Shown piece by piece: positions 1-8,034 of a stretch of DNA of 64,000 nucleotides; positions within the stretch are counted from its first letter, which is position 1; each line of letters begins with the position of its first letter. The position numbers and the translations under genes were made by a program. Source of the stretch: Runella limosa DSM 17973 (lineage in GTDB: Bacteria; Bacteroidota; Bacteroidia; Cytophagales; Spirosomataceae); the NCBI RefSeq assembly GCF_000482465.1, contig NZ_AXVJ01000044.1, forward strand, positions 1-64,000. Direction: 5' to 3'. A model generated the notes under the pieces. The model did no database searches. It worked only from the letters and a program-made list of their open reading frames with translations, and was not told the DNA's origin.

Positions 1-182
1 ATGAAAAATTTAACTCAAAATAAGACAAAAATCTGTGCTTGAAGTCTCTAACTTTCTATCATTTACGTGTCCAATAATTAGCGGTTAGCACACTACTGAT
101 TTTGCATTAACGAGCTTTCCCTTTCCTGTTAAGTTCTACGCATGTCGTATTAAGGCGGAATATTGGGTCAAATAGAAAGCAT

Positions 183-228
183 AAAAAAAGCGTCTAATTC
201 GCTAAAAATAAGCAAATTAGACGCTTTA
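183..228 (-). terminator. Intrinsic terminator of the intron-containing tRNA gene
   Basis: On the minus strand the tRNA 3' end is followed by a stem with arms AAGCGTCTAATT and AATTAGACGCTT and then a run of seven T. The T-run lies only on the minus strand, so the terminator serves the tRNA transcript and not anything coming from the left. Confidence 0.85.
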
Positions 229-268
229 GAGTGGGCCCAGCAGGGCTCGAACCTGCGACCACCTGATT

Positions 269-937
269 CACTTTCCTCTGGTTTCCCAAAGTAGTAGGAC
301 TATCTCACCACCCTTTCCGAAGACTTTCGAAATTAGGGTGAGGGGCGTTAGTAGAAGCTTATTGGTTGGTTTCCTCACTTCTTAGTCTCTGCACCTTCCA
401 AGTTACTCTTAAACCTTTCACTTGGCTTGGCTCAGGATTACCATCGACGCAACTCGTTAAGGCTTCCCTGAATTAACCCCTATTCCATCTTTTGCTTACA
501 CAAAAGCGGCACCATTTAAAATTCTTTGAACATTTTCAACGCTAAGTTCTGGATTATGTTCTTCTGCATGACAGTTAGAACATAACAGCACACACTTATC
601 AGCTTCTTCTACAATGCTCTCCCATTTTTTATTAGAGAGAATTCGGGCATCAAGTTTAAAATGCTTTGTTGTAGAATCTAGATGATGAAAATGTAATGCA
701 GCCAGATTTGCGCTATAACCGCATTTATTACATTTCCCTCCAAAAATTCGGACTAATTCCACTTTTCGAGAAATTGATCGAAGAGTTTGAGAGTGATATG
801 TATTTGTCTGTTTTTTTACTCTGTGATAATGGTCTTTTTGCTTACATGTATTACTACAGTACTTTTGCTTTTGACCATAAATCTGAGTTTGACAAACAAC
901 ACAAACGCGGTTCATTAATTCAAAGAACTTTTAATTG
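269..937 (-). ncRNA. Group I intron (IC3-like) in a tRNA anticodon loop, with an HNH ORF in the P1 loop
   Basis: The exon ends in U (938) and the intron ends in G (269), as group I splicing needs. The conserved core lies after the ORF: GGTAATCCTGAGCCAA (442-427) and AAGGTGCAGAGACTA (397-383) closely match the P7-region signatures of tRNA-Leu(UAA)-type introns. P1 can be drawn: anticodon C940, A939, U938 and intron C937 pair with G510, U511, G512 and G513, giving the expected U.G wobble at the 5' splice site. The stem then extends through 935-919 with 514-530, with one bulge and one mismatch. P2 is the hairpin CTTTTG (506-501) / CAAAAG (494-489). The remaining core helices were not fully folded by hand. 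The element is 669 nt. Confidence 0.9.
496..915 (-). CDS. HNH homing endonuclease encoded in the tRNA group I intron
   Basis: This 139-residue protein starts 22 nt after the 5' splice site. The N-terminal zinc-knuckle pairs are CVVC (5-8) and CSNTC (20-24). The HNH region has a CNKC pair, then LHFHHLD, then CVLLCSNCHAEEH, which are the usual ββα-metal zinc and catalytic residues. Family knowledge says such enzymes cut intron-less alleles, here presumably the uninterrupted tRNA gene, to promote intron homing. The last codons also form the intron's internal guide sequence, and the TAA stop lies in the P2 loop, so coding and ribozyme functions overlap. No separate promoter was seen, so expression from the tRNA precursor is likely. 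Confidence 0.88.
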   Translation of the reverse strand: MNRVCVVCQTQIYGQKQKYCSNTCKQKDHYHRVKKQTNTYHSQTLRSISRKVELVRIFGGKCNKCGYSANLAALHFHHLDSTTKHFKLDARILSNKKWESIVEEADKCVLLCSNCHAEEHNPELSVENVQRILNGAAFV

Positions 938-1004
938 ATGAGTCAGATGCTCTAACCGACTGAGCTATGGGCCCTAAAAATACCTATTCGGTATTTTGTG
1001 GGTG

Positions 1005-1036
1005 CAAAAGTAGAAAATGAACTTTACATTCGCAAG
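1005..1036 (-). promoter_or_regulatory. Bacteroidota-type promoter for the tRNA gene
   Basis: On the minus strand TACTTTTG (1012-1005) fits the -7 consensus TAnnTTTG. A CTTG (1036-1033) lies 20 nt upstream, close to the -33 TTG spacing known for Bacteroidota. Transcription would begin just before the leader hairpin and run into the tRNA 5' exon. Confidence 0.6.
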
Positions 1037-1445
1037 TAGGTTGAACGCATTAAAATAAAAAGCTACTACTTATTGCTCCAGAGGAGCTACATCCCAGTAA
1101 CAAAAATAAATATGGAAGTGATAATTCACCTTTTGCTACTAAGATTTCACCTCGCTGAGGCTTCTTGCCGACCGTTTGCCTTCACCCTGTCTTCGGGTTT
1201 AGGCTGTGCGTTTTTGATGGCTACTTGCGTTGGTTAATAAATAAAATCTGTTTCGTGTAAAGTAGTTTCGCAAAACCACCACACATATTTCGACGAATTT
1301 AGCAGGTTTTGAGAAACCTGCTGCACAAATGAACAACCTGCCACACACGAATGAGTAACCCGCTGCACACGAGAGAGCCACTTGCTGCATATTTAGGTAT
1401 TTTTTTCTTAGTTTAGCAGCCTTAAACCTATGATGACTTACTTTT
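1037..1445. other. Intergenic region without a supported gene
   Basis: Nothing convincing is encoded here. A 63-codon minus-strand frame over 1199-1390 is cysteine-rich only because it reads the degenerate repeat described separately. No clear -7 element was seen for the phosphorylase-like gene that follows. Confidence 0.6.
1302..1390. repeat. TGAG-loop hairpin fused to a degenerate 22-bp tandem repeat
   Basis: Positions 1302-1321 form an 8-bp perfect stem (GCAGGTTT/AAACCTGC) with a TGAG loop. From 1315 there are about 3.5 degenerate units of 20-22 bp, starting at 1315, 1335, 1357 and 1379 and sharing roughly AACCTGCtGCACACGA. The hairpin belongs to the same loop family as the repeats near 37.1, 39.8, 40.6 and 63.2 kb. 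Confidence 0.6.
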
Positions 1446-3092
1446 ATGGCAAAAAAACTTCCTGCGGCCTACGCACATCCGTATGCTTTCGATGCTCGCT
1501 TTAAAAAATCTGCGGTCTATTTTTCAATGGAATTTGCCATTGACCAAGCCCTCAAAACGTATTCGGGTGGTTTGGGCTTTTTGGCGGGTTCTCACATGAA
1601 AAGCGCGCACGATTTACGTCAAAACCTCATTGGTGTCGGGATGTTGTGGAAATTTGGCTACTACGACCAAATGCGCAATTCTGACAATAGCATGATGCCT
1701 CAGTTTCGGGAAAAAATGTACAGTTTCTTGAAAGATACGGGCATCCGCTTCCAAATTACGATTGCCAATAAGCCTGTGTGGGTAGCGGCCTATTTTCTCG
1801 ACCCCACTACTTTTGGTACAGTTCCGATGTTTTTCTTGACCACCGATACCGACGGCAACGATACTTGGGCGCGTCAAATTTCGTATCGGTTATACGACTC
1901 CGACCCTGCCATCAAAGTGATGCAGTGCATGGTCTTGGGAATTGGAGGGGCGAAATTTTTGAACCAACTCGGTTATGACCCCGACATTTACCACTTGAAC
2001 GAAGCCCACGCCGTTTCGTCGGTCTTTTATATGTACCAAAAATTGGGCAAAAAAGAAGCCGTTCAGAAGAAGTTTGTTTTCACTACGCACACGCCCGAGG
2101 AAGCAGGGAATGAAAAACATGACATTCACTTTTTGAACGATCTTAGCTTTTTTGCGGGTCTTAAATTAGACGAGGTCCGCAAGATTACGGGCATTTCCGA
2201 CAATGTATTTAATCACTCTTTGGCCGCGCTTCGATTGAGTCACCAAGCCAATGCCGTGTCAAAACTTCACGGGGAAGTGTCGCGGCAGATGTGGGGTTGG
2301 GCCAAAGATATTTGTGAAATTACCCACGTAACCAACTCCCAACACAAAGCCTCTTGGGCGGATGCTGACTTAGAAAAAGCCCGCGAAAAAAGCGATTTAA
2401 AAGCCCTCGAAAAGCGTAAAAAAGCGCTAAAAGGGCAATTGTTTAAAACTGTAGCCGACCAAGCAGGAAAGCTCTTTGACCCGAATGTGCTTACCATCGT
2501 TTGGGCTAGACGATTTGCGGGTTACAAACGCCCCGATTTACTCACCCGCGACCAAGAACGCTTTGACCGAATTATGCGGAATAAAGACCTGCCGATTCAG
2601 TTTATCTGGGCAGGGAAGCCTTATCCCAAAGACGAGGGCGCTATTCAGACGTTTAATCATTTGTACTACCTGAGTCACCTCTACCCCAACATGGCGGTGC
2701 TGACGGGTTATGAATTGGCCTTGTCGAAACAGCTCAAGGAAGGCTCGGACGTGTGGCTCAATACACCCGTGGTAACGCGGGAAGCTTCGGGTACGAGCGG
2801 GATGACGGCGGCGATGAACGCCAGTCTCAACTTTTCAACCTACGACGGCTGGGTGTGCGAATTCTCCCGCCACGGCGAAAACTCGTTTATTGTCCCCGTA
2901 GCTTCTGATCACAACCGTGATGGAGAGGATATTTCCAACATGCTTGATATGCTCGAAAACGAGATTTTGCCGCTTTATTACCAACGCCCCAAAGACTGGT
3001 ATAAAACAGTGTTGACAAGCATGAATGAAGTAGGAGATTTCTTTAACGCTGACCGCATGGTGGCGGAATATTACGAGAAGGTTTATAAGTAA
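1446..3092 (+). CDS. Short GT35 alpha-glucan phosphorylase-like protein lacking the PLP lysine
   Basis: The 548-residue cytosolic protein resembles the short alpha-glucan phosphorylase family (GT35). Visible family motifs are SGGLGFLAGS (about 41-50), HLNEAHA (near 184-190), WARRFAGYKRPDLL, an AGKPYPKD phosphate-site-like segment, and EASGTSGMTAAMN. In active phosphorylases the last motif reads GxMK, and its lysine holds pyridoxal phosphate. Here the codon is ACG (Thr), so the cofactor lysine is absent. The usual LNEGHA is LNEAHA. It is shorter than the 700-850 residues common for the family. It stands alone, and a convergent terminator follows. True phosphorolysis is doubtful; a regulatory or different glucan role is inference. 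Confidence 0.8.
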   Translation: MAKKLPAAYAHPYAFDARFKKSAVYFSMEFAIDQALKTYSGGLGFLAGSHMKSAHDLRQNLIGVGMLWKFGYYDQMRNSDNSMMPQFREKMYSFLKDTGIRFQITIANKPVWVAAYFLDPTTFGTVPMFFLTTDTDGNDTWARQISYRLYDSDPAIKVMQCMVLGIGGAKFLNQLGYDPDIYHLNEAHAVSSVFYMYQKLGKKEAVQKKFVFTTHTPEEAGNEKHDIHFLNDLSFFAGLKLDEVRKITGISDNVFNHSLAALRLSHQANAVSKLHGEVSRQMWGWAKDICEITHVTNSQHKASWADADLEKAREKSDLKALEKRKKALKGQLFKTVADQAGKLFDPNVLTIVWARRFAGYKRPDLLTRDQERFDRIMRNKDLPIQFIWAGKPYPKDEGAIQTFNHLYYLSHLYPNMAVLTGYELALSKQLKEGSDVWLNTPVVTREASGTSGMTAAMNASLNFSTYDGWVCEFSRHGENSFIVPVASDHNRDGEDISNMLDMLENEILPLYYQRPKDWYKTVLTSMNEVGDFFNADRMVAEYYEKVYK

Positions 3093-3126
3093 TTAGGAAT
3101 TTACAATTACGAATTATCTAAATAAC

Positions 3127-3157
3127 AAAAGGGCTGTTTCTTGCGAAACAGCCCTTT
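3127..3157. terminator. Bidirectional terminator between the phosphorylase-like and GH16 genes
   Basis: The arms AAAGGGCTGTTTC and GAAACAGCCCTTT enclose a four-base loop between two convergent genes. An A-run before and a T-run after the stem allow it to work on both strands. Confidence 0.8.
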
Positions 3158-3177
3158 ATCATTGGTGCAAACCGTTA

Positions 3178-6100
3178 TTAATCTACTTTTACTACTTTCA
3201 GGGTTGCTTGTTTTTCAGGGGTTATCACTTGCAAAAAGTACATTCCGCTGGCAAGATTTCCAACTTCAAACTCTTCTTGGTGGGTGTTGGTTTCGGGCGT
3301 AAATTGTCGGTGCAAAATTTTCCGACCCGCAGCGTCTAACAGCGTTGCTTTCACTTCTTTGCCTTTGCTGTCTTGCACCTGAAGACGGAGAAGGCTAGTC
3401 ACTGGGTTGGGGAGGACTGCCAGCTCCTTACTATCCGCTGGCTGCTGACTGCTATCTGCAACTCTCGCTGCACCCACTCCAATACCGTCTTTCGACTGGA
3501 TACGGAACCAATATTCTTGGTAAACCAACACGTTTCCTTGGGGTTTGCGGGTCGCAGGATAGATGCTTCCCCAGCCTTTTTGATCCCAATAGCGAACGCT
3601 CAGTTTGTACAATCCTTTGGGTAAGCCCGCGTCATAAACATTCGTTCCTGCACCATTATCTTCGTAAAAACCATACGCAGGGTGGTTTTGGGCGTACAAT
3701 TCCGTAAAACCATCGCGATTGCCGTACATAAAGTAAGGAGCATTGTTTTCGTGGGTGTTGTACGAACGTACCACGCCCGTCTCTGGAGTAGCTCTCATAT
3801 CAAACGTCAATGAGCCCTCTGTTCCCAAGGCACAAGCATCGGCATAAATAGTCCAGTACCGTGGTGCCATTTTGTTCACATTTTCTGCAAAATACAAGGT
3901 TGGGTTTTGCTGGGTACTTTCCTCCAAAGACGGCCCGCCATCTGAAGTGATAAATTGGCTTTGCCATTCACTGCGGTTATTCGATGCTTTAACCGCTGAT
4001 TTACTTTGACCAATATTGATAAAAGTCAAATCAAACGCTTTCCATCTTACTGTTTTAGCAGCACTTTCACCACTTTCGCAGCCTCCTGCAAATACACATT
4101 TTGCTTTAAACGTCTGTTGGGTTACGTTGTTGAAAGCTACCTGGAAACTGTTTTCATTGACACCCGTATTCCAAAACGCTTTACTACCCGCAGGACAATT
4201 GGCCGAAACCGTCACAGTCGTTCCTGTACAAACAGCGGCTTGTGAAACCGTAATTGTTGGAGTTGCAACTTGTGATACAACGGTAAAGGTAACCACTTCA
4301 CTCTTGTCGCTTAATTTATCGTCGGCCGACTTACAACGAGCGTAGTAAGAAGTAGTGGCTGTAGGAGTTTTGGCGGGCAAATTAGGCAAAGCCTCGTTGG
4401 TAGTGGCATTGTACCACACCACCGCAGAACTTCCGCAATTGGCAGTACCTGAAAAATCAACAGGAGTTCCGCAATTACCCATCGGAGAAAGGCTCACTGT
4501 TGGGGCAGGTGCTGTGCTACGGTAAAAATAAACGTTGTCAATCCATACGGTTTTACCACCACCTTCACCCACAAATATCAACTGAGCAACGTGGGCTTTT
4601 GAAGCCATACCTGTGAAATTGCTTAAAGGCACGTCAATTGAGAACCATGCGTTGAAGGTCGGATTGAAAGACAACTCGTGTTCGGTATCATCACCACCAC
4701 CGAACGTACCATTGGCACCAAAATCCACCAATTTCACCTTGAATGTACTCGCATTAGCCGTCCATACATCCGCGTGGAAACGCTCCATCGTTGTGGCATT
4801 CACCACGGGGCCTGGGCTATGAAACTCCACCCCTGCAAAGGTCAGGTTACTGTATTTCTTGGTCGCATCTCCCGCAATCATCACGTCCGACACATCCGCC
4901 ATGTCCCACGGTGCCGACCATGTATCTACGGCGACATTGGTATAAGCATTGCTGAACAACGAAATCACGTTCGACGACGGTTGGGTAGGCATTGGGGCCG
5001 CCACCATTGGTTCTACTGGGGGTAATTTGTAAAAATAGACGTTGTCAATCCACGCCGTTTTACCATCACCCACAAAAATCAATTGCGCGACATGCGAACG
5101 AGAGGTCATGCCCGTGAAGTTGCTTAATGGTACATCAATCGAAAACCAAGTGCCAAGCGTCGGCGTAAACGACAATTCGTGCTCGGTATCATCGCCACCG
5201 CCAAATGCACCATTGGCACCAAAATCCACCAGCTTTACTTTAAATGTTCTTGCTGTAGCCGTCCACACATCGACATGAAAACGCTCCATCGTTGTGGCAT
5301 TCACCACAGGGCCTGGCGTATGAAACTCCACCCCTGCAAAGGTCAAGTTGCTGTATTTCTTGGTCGCATCTCCTGCCACCATCACATCCGACACATCTGC
5401 CATGTCCCACGAGGCTGACCAAGTATCCACGTTTGTGTTGGTATAAGCATTACTAAAAAGCGAAATCACGTTCGACGATGGCTGCGTAGGCGTAGGAGCG
5501 GCTTCTGTAGGCTCGCTTGCTATGGGCGTTGTTTTGTAAAAATAAACGTTGTCCACCCATACGGTTTTACCACCACCTTCACCCACTAAAATCAACTGAG
5601 CAACGTGGGCTTTTGAAGTCATTCCTGTAAAACTACTCAACGGTACATCTATGGCAAACCATGTGTTAAGGGTTGGCGTGAAGGACAACTCGTGTTCGGT
5701 ATCATCGCCACCTCCAAACGTACCATTGGCGCCAAAATCCACCAATTTCACCTTAAATGTACTGGCATTAGCTGTCCATACATCCGCGTGGAAACGCTCC
5801 ATCGTCGTAGCATTCACCACAGGGCCTGGCGTATGAAACTCCACGCCTGCAAAGGTCAGGTTGCTGTATTTCTTCGTGGCGTTGCCTGCCACCATCACAT
5901 CTGTTACATCCGCCATGTCCCACGGTGCCGACCATGTATCTACGGCGACGTTGGTATAAGCATTGCTGAACAATGAAATAACGTTCGACGACGGCTGCGT
6001 CGGTGTTGGTGCTGCGACCATTGGTTCAGTCGGAGCTTCACTTGTTCGGTAAAAATAAATATTATCTAGCCATACGGTTTTATCTCCCCCGCCCACAAAA

Positions 6101-7866
6101 ATTAACTGGGCAAGGTGTGAACGTGAGGTCATATTGGCAAAAGCAGTCAATGGTACGTCGATAGCAAACCATTCTCCCAACGTTGGCGAGAACGATAACT
6201 CGTGTTCGGTATCATCGCCACCACCAAAGGCACCATCCGCGCCAAAATCCACCAATTTCACCTTAAAAGTACTGGCATTGGCTGTCCAAACATCCAAGTG
6301 AAAACGCTCCATGATACTTGCGTCCACTACAGATCCTGGCGTATGAAATTCGACGCCTGCGTAATTTAGGTTCGAATATTTTTTGGTGGTATTTCCCTCA
6401 ATCATCACATCTTCTACCTCCGCCTGATCCCACGAAGCCGACCAAGTATCGACTGCGAGGTTGGTGTAGGCATTACTAAATAACGATTTCACATTGGCCG
6501 CAGGATGCGTAGGTGTAGGGGCAGCTACGGTTGGCTGAGTTGGGGGTAACTTATAAAAATAGACGTTATCAACCCAAACTGATTTATTACCTCCATCCCC
6601 TACAATGATTAATTGCGCTAAGTGAGCACGCGAAGTCAAGCCCGTAAAATTGCTAAGAGGCACATCAATCGAATACCAGTTGCCCAATGTGGGCGAAAAA
6701 GTCAATTCATGTTCGGTATCATCGCCGCCGCCGTAAGTACCATTGGCCCCAAAATCGACCAATTTAAGCTTAAAAGTACTGGCGTCTGGCGTCCAAATAT
6801 CGGCATGAAAGCGCTCCATCGAACTGGCATCAATCACTGGCCCTGGCGTATGGAACTCTACACCAGCGTACGTAAGGTTGGAATATTTTTTGGTTGCATT
6901 TCCAGCCACAGCGACTTCTTCTACATCGGCCATGTCCCAAGATGTCGACCACGTATCCACCGCAACATTGGTGTAAGGATTGCTGAACAACGAAATCACG
7001 CGAGAGGCAGGCTCAATTGGCGTAGGAGCCGCTACAGTTGGCCCCGCCAAGCTGGTTTCTTGTTGGAATACCCGAACGTAGTCCACGTACATCCGTTGGG
7101 GGAATGTAGTTGTTTCATTCGGATTTCCTGGCCAATTTCCTCCTACTGCAACGTTAAAAATAAGAAAAAATGGGTCATTAAAAGGATAATTTCCCGTGAT
7201 GTTTGCCCTTGTGACAGTAGTAACGAGGTTATCATCTACGTAAAACTTGATGATGTCTCTTTCCCAAACCATTGAGAATACGTGAAAATCTTGCGAAAAA
7301 TCACCCGATGGCATTACATAATTTGCGGGTAGATTGGTTGACCCACCTCCTGGAGGTGCCCAGTGAACGGTACTGTACATTTTGTTAGGTTCATGTCCCA
7401 ATAGCTCCATGATGTCCATTTCACCACAAGCAGGCCAGCTCACTTGGTCAATATTTTTCCCAAGCGACCAAAGCGCAGGCCAAACGCCTTGCCCTTTGGG
7501 TAGTTTTGCCCGAATATCAATGCGGCCAAACAGAAAGTCGCGTTTGCCTTTGGTCAACAAACGAGCTGAGGTGTATTCGTTGTTGCCATAACTTTCTTTT
7601 CTGGCTTCAATGACAAGATTTCCGTTGTTCAAAAAAGCGTTTTCGGGGCGATTGGTGTAGTACTGCAATTCGTTGTTTCCCCAGCCCGACCCACCAATGT
7701 CGAAACCCCAGTTGGCAGGGTCGATGGTAGCTCCGTTAAATTCGTCACTCCAAATCAATCGGTACCCTGGAGGCGCTTGCCCCCAAGCCCTTCCCGTCGA
7801 AAAACACACTAACATCCCAATGAGCATCGCACTGAGACAAAAAACATGGCGTACATTGTTTTTCAT
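3178..7866 (-). CDS. Secreted multimodular GH16 beta-glucanase with T9SS sorting domain
   Basis: The ATG at 7866 gives 1562 residues and a clean signal peptide; the frame extends 13 codons upstream, but that start would disrupt the signal. Residues about 30-268 are a GH16 (laminarinase/licheninase-type) catalytic domain with the retaining motif GEMDIMELLG, catalytic E149, D151 and E154. Residues about 276-1117 hold five near-identical modules of roughly 169 residues, each ending in a VWVDNVYFYK-like strand, probably beta-sandwich carbohydrate-binding modules. Ig-like segments, a 190-residue module shared with the giant adhesin at 11.2-22.3 kb, and a T9SS type A C-terminal domain (PNPV...GMYFLQV) follow. 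It should be exported and surface-anchored or released to cut beta-glucans. The exact substrate is unknown. Confidence 0.9.
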   Translation of the reverse strand: MKNNVRHVFCLSAMLIGMLVCFSTGRAWGQAPPGYRLIWSDEFNGATIDPANWGFDIGGSGWGNNELQYYTNRPENAFLNNGNLVIEARKESYGNNEYTSARLLTKGKRDFLFGRIDIRAKLPKGQGVWPALWSLGKNIDQVSWPACGEMDIMELLGHEPNKMYSTVHWAPPGGGSTNLPANYVMPSGDFSQDFHVFSMVWERDIIKFYVDDNLVTTVTRANITGNYPFNDPFFLIFNVAVGGNWPGNPNETTTFPQRMYVDYVRVFQQETSLAGPTVAAPTPIEPASRVISLFSNPYTNVAVDTWSTSWDMADVEEVAVAGNATKKYSNLTYAGVEFHTPGPVIDASSMERFHADIWTPDASTFKLKLVDFGANGTYGGGDDTEHELTFSPTLGNWYSIDVPLSNFTGLTSRAHLAQLIIVGDGGNKSVWVDNVYFYKLPPTQPTVAAPTPTHPAANVKSLFSNAYTNLAVDTWSASWDQAEVEDVMIEGNTTKKYSNLNYAGVEFHTPGSVVDASIMERFHLDVWTANASTFKVKLVDFGADGAFGGGDDTEHELSFSPTLGEWFAIDVPLTAFANMTSRSHLAQLIFVGGGDKTVWLDNIYFYRTSEAPTEPMVAAPTPTQPSSNVISLFSNAYTNVAVDTWSAPWDMADVTDVMVAGNATKKYSNLTFAGVEFHTPGPVVNATTMERFHADVWTANASTFKVKLVDFGANGTFGGGDDTEHELSFTPTLNTWFAIDVPLSSFTGMTSKAHVAQLILVGEGGGKTVWVDNVYFYKTTPIASEPTEAAPTPTQPSSNVISLFSNAYTNTNVDTWSASWDMADVSDVMVAGDATKKYSNLTFAGVEFHTPGPVVNATTMERFHVDVWTATARTFKVKLVDFGANGAFGGGDDTEHELSFTPTLGTWFSIDVPLSNFTGMTSRSHVAQLIFVGDGKTAWIDNVYFYKLPPVEPMVAAPMPTQPSSNVISLFSNAYTNVAVDTWSAPWDMADVSDVMIAGDATKKYSNLTFAGVEFHSPGPVVNATTMERFHADVWTANASTFKVKLVDFGANGTFGGGDDTEHELSFNPTFNAWFSIDVPLSNFTGMASKAHVAQLIFVGEGGGKTVWIDNVYFYRSTAPAPTVSLSPMGNCGTPVDFSGTANCGSSAVVWYNATTNEALPNLPAKTPTATTSYYARCKSADDKLSDKSEVVTFTVVSQVATPTITVSQAAVCTGTTVTVSANCPAGSKAFWNTGVNENSFQVAFNNVTQQTFKAKCVFAGGCESGESAAKTVRWKAFDLTFINIGQSKSAVKASNNRSEWQSQFITSDGGPSLEESTQQNPTLYFAENVNKMAPRYWTIYADACALGTEGSLTFDMRATPETGVVRSYNTHENNAPYFMYGNRDGFTELYAQNHPAYGFYEDNGAGTNVYDAGLPKGLYKLSVRYWDQKGWGSIYPATRKPQGNVLVYQEYWFRIQSKDGIGVGAARVADSSQQPADSKELAVLPNPVTSLLRLQVQDSKGKEVKATLLDAAGRKILHRQFTPETNTHQEEFEVGNLASGMYFLQVITPEKQATLKVVKVD
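4519..7047 (-). repeat. Five tandem ~510-bp repeats inside the GH16 gene
   Basis: The same coding block recurs with boundaries near 4520, 5029, 5536, 6049 and 6554. Units share long stretches of identical DNA, including the GGGDDTEHELSF, TKKYSNL and MERFH peptide motifs. The conservation at nucleotide level suggests recent unequal recombination or gene conversion. The outer units at 6049-7047 are more diverged than the three at 4519-6048. Confidence 0.85.
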
Positions 7867-8034
7867 TTTAAAAGTAACAGTTAAGGTAAGAAAATCAGAA
7901 ATCATAGGTTAAATGCGAGACGCGTCGCTAATTGCTCGCAAACATTCAATTTTTTCTCATTTTATTACCAAAAACTACTTGGACATTAACTGGACAGGGC
8001 AAAAATTGGGTTCAAAATCCAGTTTTTTGAGTTG

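Larger units (their letters stand above)
232..974 (-). tRNA. tRNA(CAU), elongator Met or Ile2, interrupted by a group I intron
   Basis: The two exons are 938-974 (37 nt) and 232-268 (37 nt). Joined, they form a complete cloverleaf: acceptor GGGCCCA pairs with TGGGCCC, the D-arm is GCTC/GAGC, the anticodon stem is TCTGA/TCAGG with loop CT-CAT-AA, and the T-arm is GCAGG-TTCGAGC-CCTGC. The discriminator is A232 and no CCA is encoded. The anticodon is CAU. An initiator tRNA is excluded because position 1 pairs with 72 and the anticodon stem lacks the three G:C pairs. Met(elongator) and Ile2(lysidine) cannot be separated by eye. The intron lies between positions 36 and 37, directly 3' of the anticodon. 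A hairpin (AAATACC/GGTATTT) sits just upstream of the 5' end, between promoter and tRNA. Confidence 0.93.

Noticed and set aside
269-937. Group II intron in the tRNA gene
   Set aside because: No GUGYG 5' end, no domain V-like hairpin and no reverse transcriptase; the group I core signatures fit well.
1199-1390. Cysteine-rich 63-codon minus-strand frame
   Set aside because: The sequence is just the degenerate 22-bp repeat in translation, with no leader or promoter.
6622-7275. 217-codon plus-strand frame inside the GH16 gene
   Set aside because: It is a shadow of the repeat modules; its sequence reads as the antisense of conserved protein motifs, and similar shadows appear in the other units.
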